Shown here: one piece after another, positions 46,757 through 59,005 of the stretch
How the letters are laid out: each line of letters opens with the position of its first letter
Position numbering within the stretch: the stretch's first letter is position 1
Notes under the pieces: model-generated
The model's input: the letters and a program-made list of their open reading frames with translations, nothing else
Database searches by the model: none
Told to the model about the DNA's origin: nothing
Made by a program: the position numbers and the translations under genes
Assembly (NCBI GenBank): GCA_034401135.1
Contig: JAWZSP010000004.1
Location: 2,356,001-2,420,000 of the forward strand
Length of the DNA stretch: 64,000 bases
Direction: 5' to 3'
From: Volutella citrinella
Lineage: Eukaryota; Ascomycota; Sordariomycetes; Hypocreales; Nectriaceae

Positions 46757-49020
46757 TCGCAGGCTACTAGGAAAGGGTGGGCGAGACCAGTTGTCGAGCC
46801 CTACAGCACAGTGTAAGGCCACTGCCAGCAGGTTAGTGGGCAGGGAAGCAGGCGGACAGGCAGACAGCTTCCATCCGTGACATGGGATGACCCGTGGTTC
46901 GCGCTTCTACCATAGCGGCTGTCAAAGACGGTTACCAGTGCCTCCCATGGCTGATGCCATGCTGACGACGGGTCCGTGTCGTCTCCACCTCGTGCTCTCC
47001 ATGGGCCGTCATCCGCAGTCTAGTGCTGCAGGTGAAGCATGTTACTAGCATGCGGCTTGCTTGATTACTTGCCATGAGTATATGCCAGTGTCGCTGCGGG
47101 CACCCGCTGAGAGAATCGGCTCTTGCGTCTTGACGTTGCGAAAACAGCTGGGATCCTCGCTCCCGACTCGTGTCGACCGTCTCGCGCATCCTCGGCCTCA
47201 CTCGCGCGTGGCCTGCTCCCCGGCTATATGATGATCGATATCATCCACTGTTATTCCCCGCAGGGATGTCGCTAGGGGAAAAAAAGGCGACACACACTCT
47301 TACCCTGACCGAGCACACACACCCCTGTCACGAGTAAACCTCTTAGCCGACTTTTTCTCTGTTCTCTCGCCTCCCCGGTCCTTGCGCCTTTCCCCATAAG
47401 TCTCTCTGTCCAACGGTTGTTCTAGAAAATAGCGGGCCACCATCCTCCGCCGCGCCACAGCACACGCTTCTGCACTCGGAGGATTCTCCTTCCAACCTGT
47501 ATCCCTGGTCCGGCCTCAAGGACAAGGATAGGCCATTCGTAGGGCGCTTTCCCTGAGGGGGGAGGGGCTTCCGGGCCTTCAGAGATGGTCCCCGTGTCTC
47601 CACTTGGCCCATTGCCTGTCGGCCCTCTCCATCTGATCCCTACTCATCCTGGGTCGGGGTAACCAGTACGCCCGCCCATGGCGACACATGTCGTATTCTC
47701 AATCAGAAGTCGGCTCCGCGGCCTGTCAACAGTACTCGGCGGCCGGCTCTCGATGCTGGTGCTCTGTGCGAGCATGGGTCTCGAACCCCCTCGGTAGACG
47801 TTGAGGAGGAGAAGGGGCGACGAGGACAAGGTTGAGGGACAGACGGGACGGCGGCCAGGGACGGGGGCTTGTTTGGGAATGAATTTCGTCGTCTTTGACT
47901 CGACTCGACTCGGCCCAGGTCGTCGTCGTGCTCAACAAGCCCTGCGCACGCCGCATCAAGTCCTGGCTCTGCTCTGATATGTACAGGACACTGGGGGAGG
48001 GGGAGGCCACCTCAAGGCATGGGACATCGGGACCTTGGTACCTTTGTGAGCGATTGTGCCCTTTGCAGCGTGAACTGCGAGTCTGCGCGTGCTGTGCTGC
48101 GCTCTACTGCACTGCACCCGGTACTTGGCCGACCGTTTTCAACGGCCTCCTCTGATGTTGCTTGCCCCGGGAACCATGTCGTCCCCCCAAGCTCCTCCAT
48201 TCGCACCCACCTTATCAGACGCGCCGCCTAAACCAGGACGGCCGCCCGGCACCACCTATCCCTGGCCTCCAAGTCTCGCCCGCGTTTATCCTGCTCTGCT
48301 CGACCCGTCCTGTCCTGTCCGTCCTGTGGGAATATCACCGCCCTCTAAGGCCTCGTTTCTCAGATGCCTGCAGGCCACGGGTACCCACCCCGGCCCCCAT
48401 TGTAAACCGTTGTGTTATTCAGATCCGCTATCCCCCCTCCCTCCCTCTCTTCCTTACCTACCCATCCTCCTTCCCAGAACGGCCGCATGCTTTTGGACGG
48501 GCCTCCTTGCCCACCAGACATGCCTTAGTACTTGGCCAGCTCCTGTGATTGCTACTGCTGTTGTAGTAGGGAGTGCGTGCTGTGAAAGTCTCCGGTGGTT
48601 TCGATATTGGTCCTTGCCCACGCGCTTGTTCTGGCCCCAAACTCCTCGTGTGCCTGGGCCTCCCCAACCTTGCTCCGTCGACCTTCTCCACCCCAGAGAC
48701 AGTGCCGGCCTTTCGATCAGACACTCCCCCTCCACCATCTGCCGTCCTCCATCCATATACAAGTACACTTGCACCTGCAACCTTGACTCCTCCTTGACCC
48801 GGGTCCCCCATTTTCCATTCTCCATCCTTCGTTTTTCACCGTTTTCATCACCACGCGCCTTGCCCCCGTCAAGGAGAGCTCTTCGACACCAAGCCCTGGT
48901 CTTGTCTTTTCCCCTCGACTTGCCAGGCCTGGGCTCATGATCCTGCAGCTGCAATACTAGCCAGGGCCTTTCCACCACCTTGTGCCAGTTGAAGGGGCAA
49001 GACGAGTCTGCAAGAGAGAT

Positions 49021-49032
49021 ATGCTCCTATGA
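49021..49032 (+). promoter_or_regulatory. Minimal uORF overlapping the vib-1 start codon
   Basis: ATG CTC CTA TGA. The stop TGA at 49030-49032 overlaps the main ATG at 49029-49031 in an ATGA arrangement. Such a layout can lower initiation or couple it to termination and reinitiation. Whether it is in the mature mRNA is inferred from its position 8 nt before the start. Confidence 0.55.
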
Positions 49033-51192
49033 CGACCTTGGCGGCATATCCGGCCACCATGGCAGACTTGAGAGGACACCCGGCGCATTCGAGCCTTTGG
49101 TCGAGCTATGGCGGTTCAGTCCACGGCCTGCCCGGGCGTGTCCCTGACACAATACCATCAGCGGCCCCCTCCCTCACCAGTCGACCAAGCAGCAACCCTA
49201 CGGAAGTGGACCATTCTTCGTACGCCTACACTAGGTATCCTCAAGACGATCAGGACGCGTACGACAGGTCTGCGCATCCCGACCTTGCATCCCATCACGG
49301 CTATCCAAGCCTGAAGAGGTCCTTCTCGGAAACAGAAACCCCGGCCTACCAGGAGATCGTCCAGGACCTTCGCGATGACAACTCCAAGATGACTGTTAAC
49401 CACGATCAAAAGCTTTTGGCTTTCAAACGCTCCCAGGACAAGCACACCATTGTCGACCAGCAAGGCAGGATGCAACAGCTTGAGCTCTCTGCTCAACTCC
49501 ACGGCATGTTCTTCTTGTCCGAGATGCCGTCAAACGCTGCGGACGGAAGCCTCCGCCAGCCCGAGTTGACGTGTTATCGACGGAACCTATTTCAAATCAG
49601 CGGCTCGCTGATCACACCCCGTGGCCAGTTGTCCATAATCACCGAAGCAGGCGAGACGGTGGCAGTAAACAGTATGGACGTAACAATCTCCGCCATCGAG
49701 TCAGTCGACGGCAACCCAGTCCGATTGATAGTCATACCTTGGAAGACGCCCCCGCCCAACTCGCCAGAAACCAGCCAAGGTCCCGATCAGGAACCTCAGG
49801 CCCTTCCCTTGATCCCATTCCAAGATGATGGCTCAGAAGTGGAGGGCGAGTTTGCCGTCTATCCCATCGGATGGCGGCGCCTCCAGTTTAGAATGTAAGT
49901 TTCACACGGCTGCGGCCTCGTCCGGTCTCTGACAGTCTCTCAGCGCAACTGCAAACAACGGGCGCCGGAAGGAACTTCAGCAACATTTCGTGCTACACCT
50001 GAAAGTTGTTGGGACTCTTGCCAACGGCACCAAGGCGGTTCTCACAGAGTCCACGACGGCACCAATAGTTGTCCGCGGACGCAGCCCCCGAAACTTCCAG
50101 GCAAGAAAGGAGATCCCACTTCTGGGATCGAGTGCCGGCTCGCGAGGTCAAGCGCTCGTCGAGACGGGCGTGGGAGTTGTCGCCGGCGCGTTGAACGCCA
50201 AAGCTCAAGACGCAAAGGCAAGAGGAATTGACGGCCAAGTTCCGCGATCCGCATTCACTTTCAGCGCTCCAAAGCTACCGGGCAGCCAGCTCGGTTCTAT
50301 GCGTTCGAAGTAAGTTTTTGGGCACCCTCGCTGCAGAAGAAGTGCAAGGACTTTGGGCAACAACATAACATACCTTGTGGTGACGAATTGGAAGATATTG
50401 GCTAACAATCTGCCGCGCAGCACTTACCCGACATGGAGCTCACCTACTCAGGTAGGTATATCGCAGGTTCCATCCTCCGGTTCAGCAAGCTATCCGGCTA
50501 CCACGATGGGAGCGGACCCATTCTCCAAGGTCCCTCTGTCTGGGGCTACCAGCTTCGCTGCTGAGCCGCAGGAGTTGCCTCTTCAGACATCGATGGAGCC
50601 GTCTGTTCAGCTGGGTTTGGTCGCAACGGACCAGACACAACCACCCATTCGGTCCCAGTACACCTACATGCATTCGACAACCGCGCCTCCACAGCTCTCG
50701 ATTCATACCGCCCCCCTGGGTGGACACGAAAACGCACTTAGTATACCCCGTTATGTCGACAGCGCTCGACCGACGAAGAGCCCTCGCCACGTCAGCCACC
50801 CATCTGTTCGGAGCACGTCGTCAATAACAAACAATGAATCATCGCCTGAATACCGCTACGGGTCATACGCCCCGGTCAACGCCAGCCCCAGCGAGGTCGC
50901 ACAGCCAACCTACAACTCAGAGTCCGCAGGGCCGTCTCCGGCAACTGCGAGGGAGTATTATCCCTCGTCCAACACGTGGACGACGACGGCTGGTGAGCAC
51001 AGCTCCAGCGCAGCATACACGAACAATGACGGGCGGCCCTATGCCTTTGGACAAGATCAGTACAAGAATGCGGCTGGAAGCACGCCGCCCGCGAAGCCCG
51101 ACCCGGCCCAGACCCAGCCATCTTCCGTCTATAATAGTGGACCGCGAGGCTCGTTTGATTCCATGAACCAGTACTCGTGGAGCACGAATTAG
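49029..51192 (+). CDS. vib-1: VIB-1-like NDT80/PhoG-domain transcription factor
   Basis: Exons are 49029-49894, 49944-50309 and 50421-51192, giving 667 aa; the introns are 49 and 111 bp. The p53-like NDT80/PhoG DNA-binding domain spans about residues 115-340: SKMTVNHDQKLLAFKRSQDK, LTCYRRNLFQISGSL, then VYPIGWRRLQFRIATANNGR (crossing intron 1), FVLHLKVVGTLANGTK and IVVRGRSPRNFQARKE. The C-terminal half is disordered and Ser/Thr/Gln-rich. In Neurospora VIB-1 is needed for heterokaryon-incompatibility cell death and for extracellular protease and cellulase responses; XprG is the Aspergillus counterpart. The first exon opens MTTLAAYPATMADLRGHP; Met11 is an alternative start. A uORF and a long gene-free upstream region suggest translational and complex transcriptional control. 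Confidence 0.92.
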
Positions 51193-52814
51193 TCCTCGAC
51201 TGGGAGCTCCAAGCACAACAGAGCGGCAGAAATGCAGAAACAGAGCGGCTACGAGGGACAGTGATCTATGTTATGGCGTGACAGGGCACGGCTCCGCCAA
51301 TTTGTTGATCTCATTTTGGTTCACATGGGGCGTGAGCTTGTAGAATTAATGTTATTTGGGAACTTTCAAGGCCGGTGTTGGGAAATATTGCGGTTCGGGG
51401 CGATTGGATTTTGGGATCGAAACAAAAAGCTTCAGGACGTCAGGTCAGGTCACCGGAAGGTAGACTGGAGTTACTGGGGAAATCCTAGACGGGATGAGCC
51501 TAGTGAGAATGACAGCCTCATACTGTGCTACATTGCTCGAGGATCACCCGCCCTGCTGCCACAGGGAGCCCATCGCAGCCTCGCCTCGATGAGCCACCAG
51601 TTCGCGAACCACCGCTGCTCCAGATGACTAGGATTGGTGACACAAGCCTAAGCCCAATCGCAGCATGTGTGGTCCGCATCGGCGCGGCTGAAGAAGCTCC
51701 AAACTGAGGCTCGCACCACACGTGGCCGAGGGAGCGGTGGTTTCAATGCTACAATGCAGTTTCACAGCACCACTCGGCCTCCCACAAGCTGACAATGGTC
51801 GAGACAGGCGTGGCTGCAGGCGGGCTCCATCATGAGTGAGCCGTCAGGGTGACTGGGCCTCGATGAAACCCCCCGTATTTTGATGGGATAGAATAGTCAG
51901 CTACGATAGTGCCAGCCTCGTGTGACTTGCAGAGGACAGGCCGCAAGTGGCAGTTGCCATGTGTAATGAAACGGTTCGAATGACGGGTTCGTGTCCATGT
52001 GCCTGCCGTGCACCACGCGTATATGCTGTGAACACACTGGGGCTCTTTGTATGGCAGAAGGATGAATGTCAAGCTCAGGGCACAAGGAGGCCCATGATTC
52101 GAACGTGGCAATTTAATAAGTGAGTGCAACTGCAACAGTATGTGTACATATCACGGGTCGTTGCATCGCATGTGTCAAGGTGGAGGAGTGTGGAGAGGAG
52201 AAGCATTGCACGGGGTGGAGGTGTGCGAGTTAGTTACGTAGTACAGACCACAAGCAATTCAAATGTTAATCGCTCCGTCTCCCGCAGAGTATCAAGGATG
52301 CTCTGACAGTGCTACAACTGCAATTCAGCGTTGCTACGATATGCAGATATGTGTAGGTGTAAGTTTAGGCAAGTACAGTATCAGGTTTAGTTTACTATAA
52401 TATCTAAGTATTATAGGAATAGAGATGAACCTCAATAGGATTAATTAGTGGAGCAAGTCTCGATTTAACATTTATGTTGCTTGTGGCCTGTATGTGTACG
52501 GCGGTGCTGATTGGCTGCATGCTCAGGTGTGAGAAACTCAAGCGATAAGATAAGCAAAAGCCTACCAATGGAAATTCTTGGGGGTTGCATCGCACCGACC
52601 AGACCAAGCTTGTCACGTCAGGAGCAACAGCAGAGCTCGTGCTGGCGACATCTGCAGTGGCTGTATCCGAAAAGTACTTGCCATTTGATGAGGCGCTTGT
52701 GAGAATTCCTCAACCGGCGCAGCTGACGCCTTGTGTGGAACGTGGCAGTGGGAGCATCCAGTTGGCGGCGATTCGATTTCTGTCGCAATTCAAAATCATA
52801 CCCGGGGCGCAACA
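51193..52814. other. Intergenic region, vib-1 to DUF2011-like gene
   Basis: 3' flank of vib-1 and promoter of the next gene. An AT-rich stretch lies at about 52250-52460 (for example TATAATATCTAAGTATTATAGG), unlike the GC-rich surroundings. No gene is supported. Confidence 0.4.
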
Positions 52815-53718
52815 ATGTTTGACCTGCCCGAGGCGAAGCGGTAAATTGACCCCTTGGTGACCGCTTTGATGCGCCTATGAAGCTGACTGCATCGACAGCG
52901 TCCGCCGGGCTGACCTAGATGCAACGGATGAGCCCGGGGAGAGCGACAACGAGCAGGATGCCGAGCTACAGGCCCAGCTGAACGCGCAGATCGCCAAGTC
53001 ACTGGGACTGGACGACTCCTTTTCTCAATGGGCTCAAGCTTCAGCGAAGGGTGACGAGACTCAGACGGACCGTCAGCCGCAGCTGGATGGGGTGCACGAG
53101 AAAGCCGAGGCTGTGGACGCGACGGCCAGTGATGCCGACGGGGGCAATGACGAATTTGCCTTCCGACTCTTCAGCACTACGAAACCGTCCCAGAAAGTGG
53201 TCTTACAGGAGGAAGCAGAGCCAGAGGGCGATGGCGGCCTCGTAAACAGCCGGCCATTGGCGTACTACCAGCCCACAACTACTCCTGATCAGAGGAGGGA
53301 CTTTGCATCCATGGCAATGAGTGGAGAGGAGGTTCTACGGCTGTCCAAGGAGCGCTCCTGGGGTCTGGAGATGCCCTGGAAGGTGAAGGTTATCACCTCA
53401 GCAAGGAAACGGAAGCCCGGGGATACGACGTGCTCCGCCGACAAGGCATCAGAAGAGGAGGCAAAGAAAAAGAGGAGGCCTGGCAAGAAGCAGAGGATCT
53501 CGTTGCGGAAGCGTGCAAAATCGCGAGAAGAGAAGAAGGCAGCCGAAGCGCAGAGAGCGGTAGAGAAGGAAGAGCACATCAAAGATAAGAAGAAGAGGAT
53601 GAACCGGCTGAAGAAGCTACGGAAGAGGGCCAAGAACAAGGAGAAGAAGCTTGACGAGAAGGACGGGGAAGGGGGGGAGCAGGACGTTTCTGGTGACGAG
53701 TCGGCCGGATCCGATTGA
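52815..53718 (+). CDS. Lys/Arg-rich fungal protein, DUF2011-like, probably nuclear
   Basis: Exons are 52815-52840 and 52899-53718 (58-bp intron), giving 281 aa. It starts MFDLPEAKRVRRADLD. The middle has an ordered-looking motif DEFAFRLFSTTKP followed by RPLAYYQPTTTPDQRRDFAS and GEEVLRLSKERSWGLEMPWK, which is the conserved core I associate with the fungal DUF2011 family. From about 190 to 265 it is a very basic, probably helical KR-rich region (KKKRRPGKKQRISLRKRAK), suggesting nucleolar or RNA-associated localisation. The function is unknown. The family name is from memory and should be confirmed. Confidence 0.8.
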
Positions 53719-54289
53719 CGATGCAAATGAAGAGATATCACTGACCCTTCCAATCGACTGTGGAGTGAAGATATGGGCGAAGCGAGACTATGTGTGCAAT
53801 TTAACTTGGCCAAAAGACAATGGAATCTATGAGGTGCTTAGAAACAATGGACGGATGCCTCGAGTCAGTGATAGCCGCCACTGTATTTGGATTTGGGCTG
53901 GTCGTGTTGGATGTCGTTCACTAGCGCTGTGCTCCCCTCTGGACGGGAGGCGCTCGACCCCTAAAACTTGGGCGCCCAGGCCACCAATGAGCTTCCTGGG
54001 CTGTCCGCCAACACGTCTGAAGGCTGTATCCAGACCCTCAGCCTGGTCACACACGAGCCCGTTCCCGGTCCCAATCACGACGGGCCAACTCGGCTGACGA
54101 CACAATCACCACCGGTTCGAACCAGACGACGAAAGGACGAACAGTGCAAGTGGCGGGCTGAGCCATCGGTATGGTCTGAACGCCGCACAAGCACCGACTT
54201 CCTGGCGGGGCTTCACACTTTCACAAACAGACCGCCATCCAGCTGGCCCACAACATCCCACGGCCAGCTCCTCACTCCTCGACGGCATC
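53719..54289. other. Intergenic region upstream of ham-2
   Basis: Promoter and leader of ham-2 and 3' flank of the preceding gene. No coding sequence is supported. Confidence 0.45.
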
Positions 54290-57200
54290 ATGAACAGCCT
54301 CTGGGCCCCCCGGCCCGCATCCGAGGATGCCCCAGCCGTGCCGCCGACCGAGGACGTTGCCGACACGGGCGAGGTCGCCGAAGCTTCGACCAACAGTGAC
54401 GTCCCGCCCGAACTGCCGCCCGTGCCTCCTCCACCATCACGACCCTCTCTCCAGCGCGGCGCGCTCCCTCCCCCCCCCGCCGTGCCCATGGCACCGCCGG
54501 CGCCCGCTCCCGGCCCTGGGGCGCAAGCAGACGCAGCAGCCGGTGTTGCGCCCACCGACTCGCTCTCGCTGATGCAGCTGCGCCGCATTGTCGCCGAGAT
54601 TAACCGCCCCGAGACGGTCGCCTACGACTTCGAGTACACCGACATGGGGCCGCATGCCGAAGAGATTGACGAGTGGTTCGTCTACCAGTTCTGGCAGTGG
54701 GTGCGCCTAAACGCGGCTCAGCGCGCGTTTGAGTGGCACTGGAAGAACGACTTGCAGGCCTCGGACGGCTGGGACGACGCCGATAACGACGCGCGCACGC
54801 TGTTTGTGCGGACGGCCATTGCCAATGTCCAGGCCCATGATCCGGGTGTTCGGACGGCCTCTATCGGGAAGCTGGTCTACCTGGTGCTCGGTCGTTGGGG
54901 GGACACGGCCATGTCGAATGCCTCCAGCGGAGATAGCAAGTCGGTTGCCAGCATCTCGCAGCTTCAGGCCATAAAGGCGGGGGTCGAGTGTCTCACGTCT
55001 CTGGAGGGACTGCCCGTGATATGGGAAGCTTTGCGGAACGCCTTTGAAACGCATTGGTAAGCCCGCAACACATATATCGCCCGACCTAAGCTTGTGCTTA
55101 ACTTATTCCTTCATCGACAGGTCATCCGACCCTGCAGGCCAACACAACAGCCTGCACGAGTCCCAGGAGGAGTTGATGAATCTCATGACTATAATGTACA
55201 TTGCTATTCAAGAAGCCCTAAACGACCCGGAAGACATGTCTTCCACTCATGAGAAACTCCGTACGAAATCCCCCCTTCCCCTCCAAACTTGACCATCGCT
55301 TTGTTCGACTAACTCAAGCTACTCTTCAGTGGAGCTTAACCCATCCCTGGTCGACTTCATGATGATTGCGACGTCGAAACTCCGTTGGGATGAACAGAAT
55401 ATCATGCCACATACCCAGGTACGTGAGACATGTCCTATCTTGACGCTTCTTGAGACTCACGCGACTAGATCTTCTTGCTCTTCTGGAAGTCCATTCTCTT
55501 GGTCTTTGGAGGCTCTGAAGAACTCGAGGCTGTGAAGCTCGCTACCAGCGAAAGGGTCAACGACAGCAGGGACAAGGAGACAATCACCGCTTCCCCTTTG
55601 GACTACCACGTCTTCCGACAGGAGATCACCTCCAAGTACCCGGCGTATATCCCACCGCAACCCTTGCTCCCGCTGGAGGTGGAGAATAACTCTCTCCTAC
55701 CTCCTCTCCACAGCCACGTATCAAGAAATAACGGCGCCAATGGCATCATTCCTGCGCCTCCACACGTCCAGAGTGGTGGCACTTCGATCCTCGACCAGCC
55801 GGTTCACATTGCGACGCCGGCCCCGTCTCCGCCTCCGTCCCCTGGAGTCGGTGGCAAAGGTGGCAAGAAGCAGAACTACCAGACCAACCAGAACTTCCCA
55901 TTCATGTACCCACCATTGGACGCAAGCAGCAACCACGCTGGTGGAAAAGGCCCGGCAAGCCTGCAACACGAACTGGTTGGTCGAAAGTGGGAGGGTAGCG
56001 ACATCCCAGCATCGATTCTCGAGGCTGGCGAGCTATTCTCTACACGAGTAAGAATGACTCGGGCAACCCGTCAACTATGGGAAGAGCGGGAGCGATTCCT
56101 CAAGTTTGAGCGTGGTTGGGACACTGACGATGAGGAGGACCAAGACATTGACGATCTAGACCTCAACGAGCTGACTCTAGAGGAACGAGAGGTCCTAAAA
56201 GAGCTCAAGGCAGAGGAGAGAGCCGAGGAGAAAGCAACAAACGCTTCCAAAGAGGAGCTCGAGATAGACTATGGACCCCGACCGGAACAGCTATGCGCGA
56301 GGGACCGGCAGAGGCTGGTTGCGGTGGAGAACTTCTATGTGAGTGCCCCCCCGCCCACTGCTGATCGATGGGTACAACCTACTGACCCCGGTAAAGCGCG
56401 ATGCCTTGCCTCATCTACAATCTTTGGTGATAGTGCTATTGCGGCCTATTCTTGTCAACGTGACGGCCATTGTCGCCCAGCAACCCCAGCAGATGCCTCC
56501 TGGAATGGGTAGGGGTAACAACCCGGCTATGAATGGTGGGCCCATGGGTAATAGGCCCCAGGAAGTACCAGGACAGAACGGTGTTAAGGACGCCCCGGAA
56601 CCTACGCCTGAGGAAGTGGACGCGGCGCGCACGCGAGAGATTACTGCCAAGGCCATGACTGGCAGCTTGGTGCTATTGCTCAAGTGGCTAAGGCTGTCCC
56701 GTAAGCTCCATTCCCGCCTACCTGCGGGCAGATGATCAGTACTGACAACTCTCGGTGCCAGACGTTCTCAAGTTTGAGTATATGACGCAGCTTCTCCTGG
56801 ACTCTAATTACGTCCCTCTCGTTCTTAAGCTCTTTGCTCATCAGGATATCCAACAAGTTGTGGATAGCAAGATGGACCGAGTCGAAAATAGGTGAGCGGG
56901 CGGTACCGATGGTGGGGCCGGTGATTCGATTTTGCTGACTATGTGTGTGTAGCTTCTTCCACTTCTGCAACCTGAGATCACGATCGAAGGAGAAGGCAGC
57001 GGGAGATCTCGGCCAACATGATGAGGAGGATGAACTAGAAGAGAGCGAGGATGAAGCAGCGCCACCGCCGATCAAGAGACGCCGGTCACCTCTCGAGTCG
57101 CAGGGGTCGCAGGAGGAGGACGGCGACGCCAAGAGCGACGACCAAGGTTCCACCAGGCCCGAGGTTGACGAGCTTGGGTATCCGCTCAACGCGCTCCCCA

Positions 57201-57739
57201 CTGAGCCCATCACGGACTTTTCGCGACGCAACTTCTTCTCCCTCATCAACTACCTGCGCATCATGCAGAAGATTTGCAAGCACAAGGCACACCGAAACCT
57301 CCTGCTGGTGCAGTACAAGTCGTCGACGATCCTGCGCAAGTCGCTGCGCGTGCCGCAGCACGAGCTGCGGCTGTACACGCTGAAGCTCTTCAAGAACCAG
57401 GTGCCATACTGCGGGCGCAAGTGGCGGCAGAGCAACATGCGCATCATCACGGCCGTGTACCTCCACTGCAGGCCGGAGCTGCGGGACGAGTGGCTCGCGG
57501 GCAGCGACGTGGACGCCGAGGTGGACGCGGCCCTCCCGCTGGAGCAGGCGCTGCGCAGCCTGACGCACTGGCTCAACGTGCGGCGGTATCCGGACAAGAT
57601 TGCGCCCGAGATCCGGGCTGCGATGCGTGACGAGCAAGACTTTTTCACGCGCGAGTTGGAGAAGCTGGAGACGGGCTGGGGGGAGCTGGGCGCTGACGAC
57701 GGCATGAGCGAGTTTGAACACGTCGAGGGGTGGGCCTGA
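54290..57739 (+). CDS. ham-2: HAM-2 / STRIP (Far11) subunit of the STRIPAK complex
   Basis: Seven exons: 54290-55056, 55121-55260, 55330-55418, 55469-56338, 56397-56700, 56762-56891, 56953-57739, giving 1028 aa; all introns are 50-69 bp and phases close. After a Pro-rich N-terminus, the N1221-type domain starts near residue 97 (LMQLRRIVAEINRPETVAYD, then FEYTDMGPHAEEIDEW). The C-terminal DUF3402-type domain includes EERERFLKFERGWDTDDEED, RDALPHLQSLVIVLLRPILV, HVLKFEYMTQLLLDSNYVPL, FFHFCNLRS and NFFSLINYLRIMQKICKHK. STRIP1/2, Far11 and Neurospora HAM-2 are scaffold subunits of striatin-interacting phosphatase and kinase complexes, at the ER or nuclear envelope; in Neurospora it is needed for hyphal and conidial anastomosis. 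A Gly/Met/Asn-rich insert (PPGMGRGNNPAMNGGPMG) interrupts the C-terminal domain. Confidence 0.94.
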
Positions 57740-58038
57740 CGCGACGGATCAAACAGTTGAACGCTGTAATGCCTGATGAGAGGATCTGGATGTCAGGTAG
57801 CTAGCCAATGCAGGATTTTAATCCATACATTAGGTTCAAGAGTCAACGGAAATACAGTCCAGTTCATCAGGGGCAAATCAATGCGGTTGGTCAGTTCATC
57901 ATGTTCTTGGTATTGCTGACACTCAACTATCTGAATGGTGGTATCAAAGCCAATCAAAGTTCCCACACCCTCCGGCCATCATTATCATTACGTTGTTTTT
58001 ACATCTTTGACGACATAGGAAAAGCTAAGAACCGAGCG
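57740..58038. other. Convergent 3' space, ham-2 / MARVEL gene
   Basis: 299 bp shared by two tail-to-tail genes; relatively AT-rich, no gene. Confidence 0.5.
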
Positions 58039-59005
58039 CTAAGTACGGTTGTACACGCCATCGTCGTAGCGATAGTTCTGGGTCTGGGTCTGGGGAGGGG
58101 GATTGGACCCATGCTCCTCAGGCTCCGGGTAGTGGATGTGGCCGTAGCCGTCCTGTCGACCAAACGTTCCGCCGCCGCTCTGGTACGCATAGCCATTATC
58201 GTACTTGTTGGTGTAGGGGCTGTCCTGGTCAGGGGCGACGGCAGTCCGCTCGGTGCCGTGGCTCTCCCGCGCCATCTCGAACTGATTCGGGGTGGTGTGC
58301 GCGGGCAGGGCGCCGCCTTCAGTGGTATTGGTGCCCTTGCGACGCGAGAAGCGGCCAAAGAAGCCGGGCTTGCGGCCGTAGCCCGACGTATAGTCGTTTT
58401 CAGGGCCCGGGCCGAAGCGCTTCTCCTTCTTGTGGTGGCGGACAAGTGCAACCTCCATGAGGATGGAGAAGCAGAAAAAGAAGCTGTGTGAAGTCAGCAA
58501 GGGGGGGGGGCTAGCTGTAAAGCGAGGATGAGGATGAGACATACATGGCGATGATTGACACGGCTAGGCAGGCAGTCTGGAGGCGACAGGCCGTATGGAA
58601 GCTAGGAAGGACAGTGAAGCCGCCGCTTGAATTGGCAGTGTCAACGGCCTGGCCCCGACCAAAGGGCGTGTCGAGATATCCAGAGCAGCTGCTGGCACCG
58701 CCGCGGTTGGCGACAGCGACGTAGATGAAGGCGCCGATGAAGGCGACATCGAGAATGATGGCGATGAGAGACGAAAAGGTGCGGCCGGCGAGGCAGCACA
58801 GCAGGAGGAGGGCGGCGGCCGTGTACAAGACGGCGACGCCCGAGATGCCCTCAACGGCCTTGACGGTGGTGCTGATGTTGAGGTTGTGGTTGGCGAGCGT
58901 GGCGAGGAAGTACGAGTAGACGCCCAGGATGAGGGCGGCGCAGCCGAACTGGACGCCGCGGATGAACCACTGCAGGAGCTTGAGGGCGAAGGATGATTTG
59001 CCCAT
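58039..59005 (-). CDS. MARVEL-like four-transmembrane protein with long cytosolic tail
   Basis: Exons (minus) are 58545-59005 and 58039-58483 (61-bp intron), giving 301 aa. It starts MGKSSFALKLLQWFIRGVQF. Four hydrophobic spans are visible at about 13-35, 52-72, 78-98 and 142-165 (CLAVSIIAIFFFCFSILMEV). The order and short loops match fungal MARVEL/Nce102-like proteins, with a loop containing two Cys between TM3 and TM4 (SSCSGYLDTPFGRG). The tail (about 135 aa) is hydrophilic, rich in Gly, Tyr, Gln, Asn and Pro and probably disordered. Plasma-membrane or eisosome localisation is an inference. The family call rests on topology, not on an alignment. Confidence 0.78.

Larger units (their letters stand above)
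40120..49028. other. Gene-poor region of about 9 kb upstream of vib-1
   Basis: No supported gene. It contains a CA-rich microsatellite (46324-46415), a TC-rich tract (46712-46756), TAGTACCT/TTGGTACTTAGTA words at 45391-45434, and strongly pyrimidine-rich sequence from about 47350 to 48950. The right part is most likely promoter and a long 5' leader of vib-1. The largest open frame (48089-48940) is Pro/Leu-rich and typical of chance reading through C-rich DNA. Confidence 0.45.

Noticed and set aside
48089..48940. 283-codon plus-strand frame just upstream of vib-1
   Set aside because: Pro/Leu/Ser-rich reading of pyrimidine-rich leader DNA, with a similar antisense frame and no domain-like segment.
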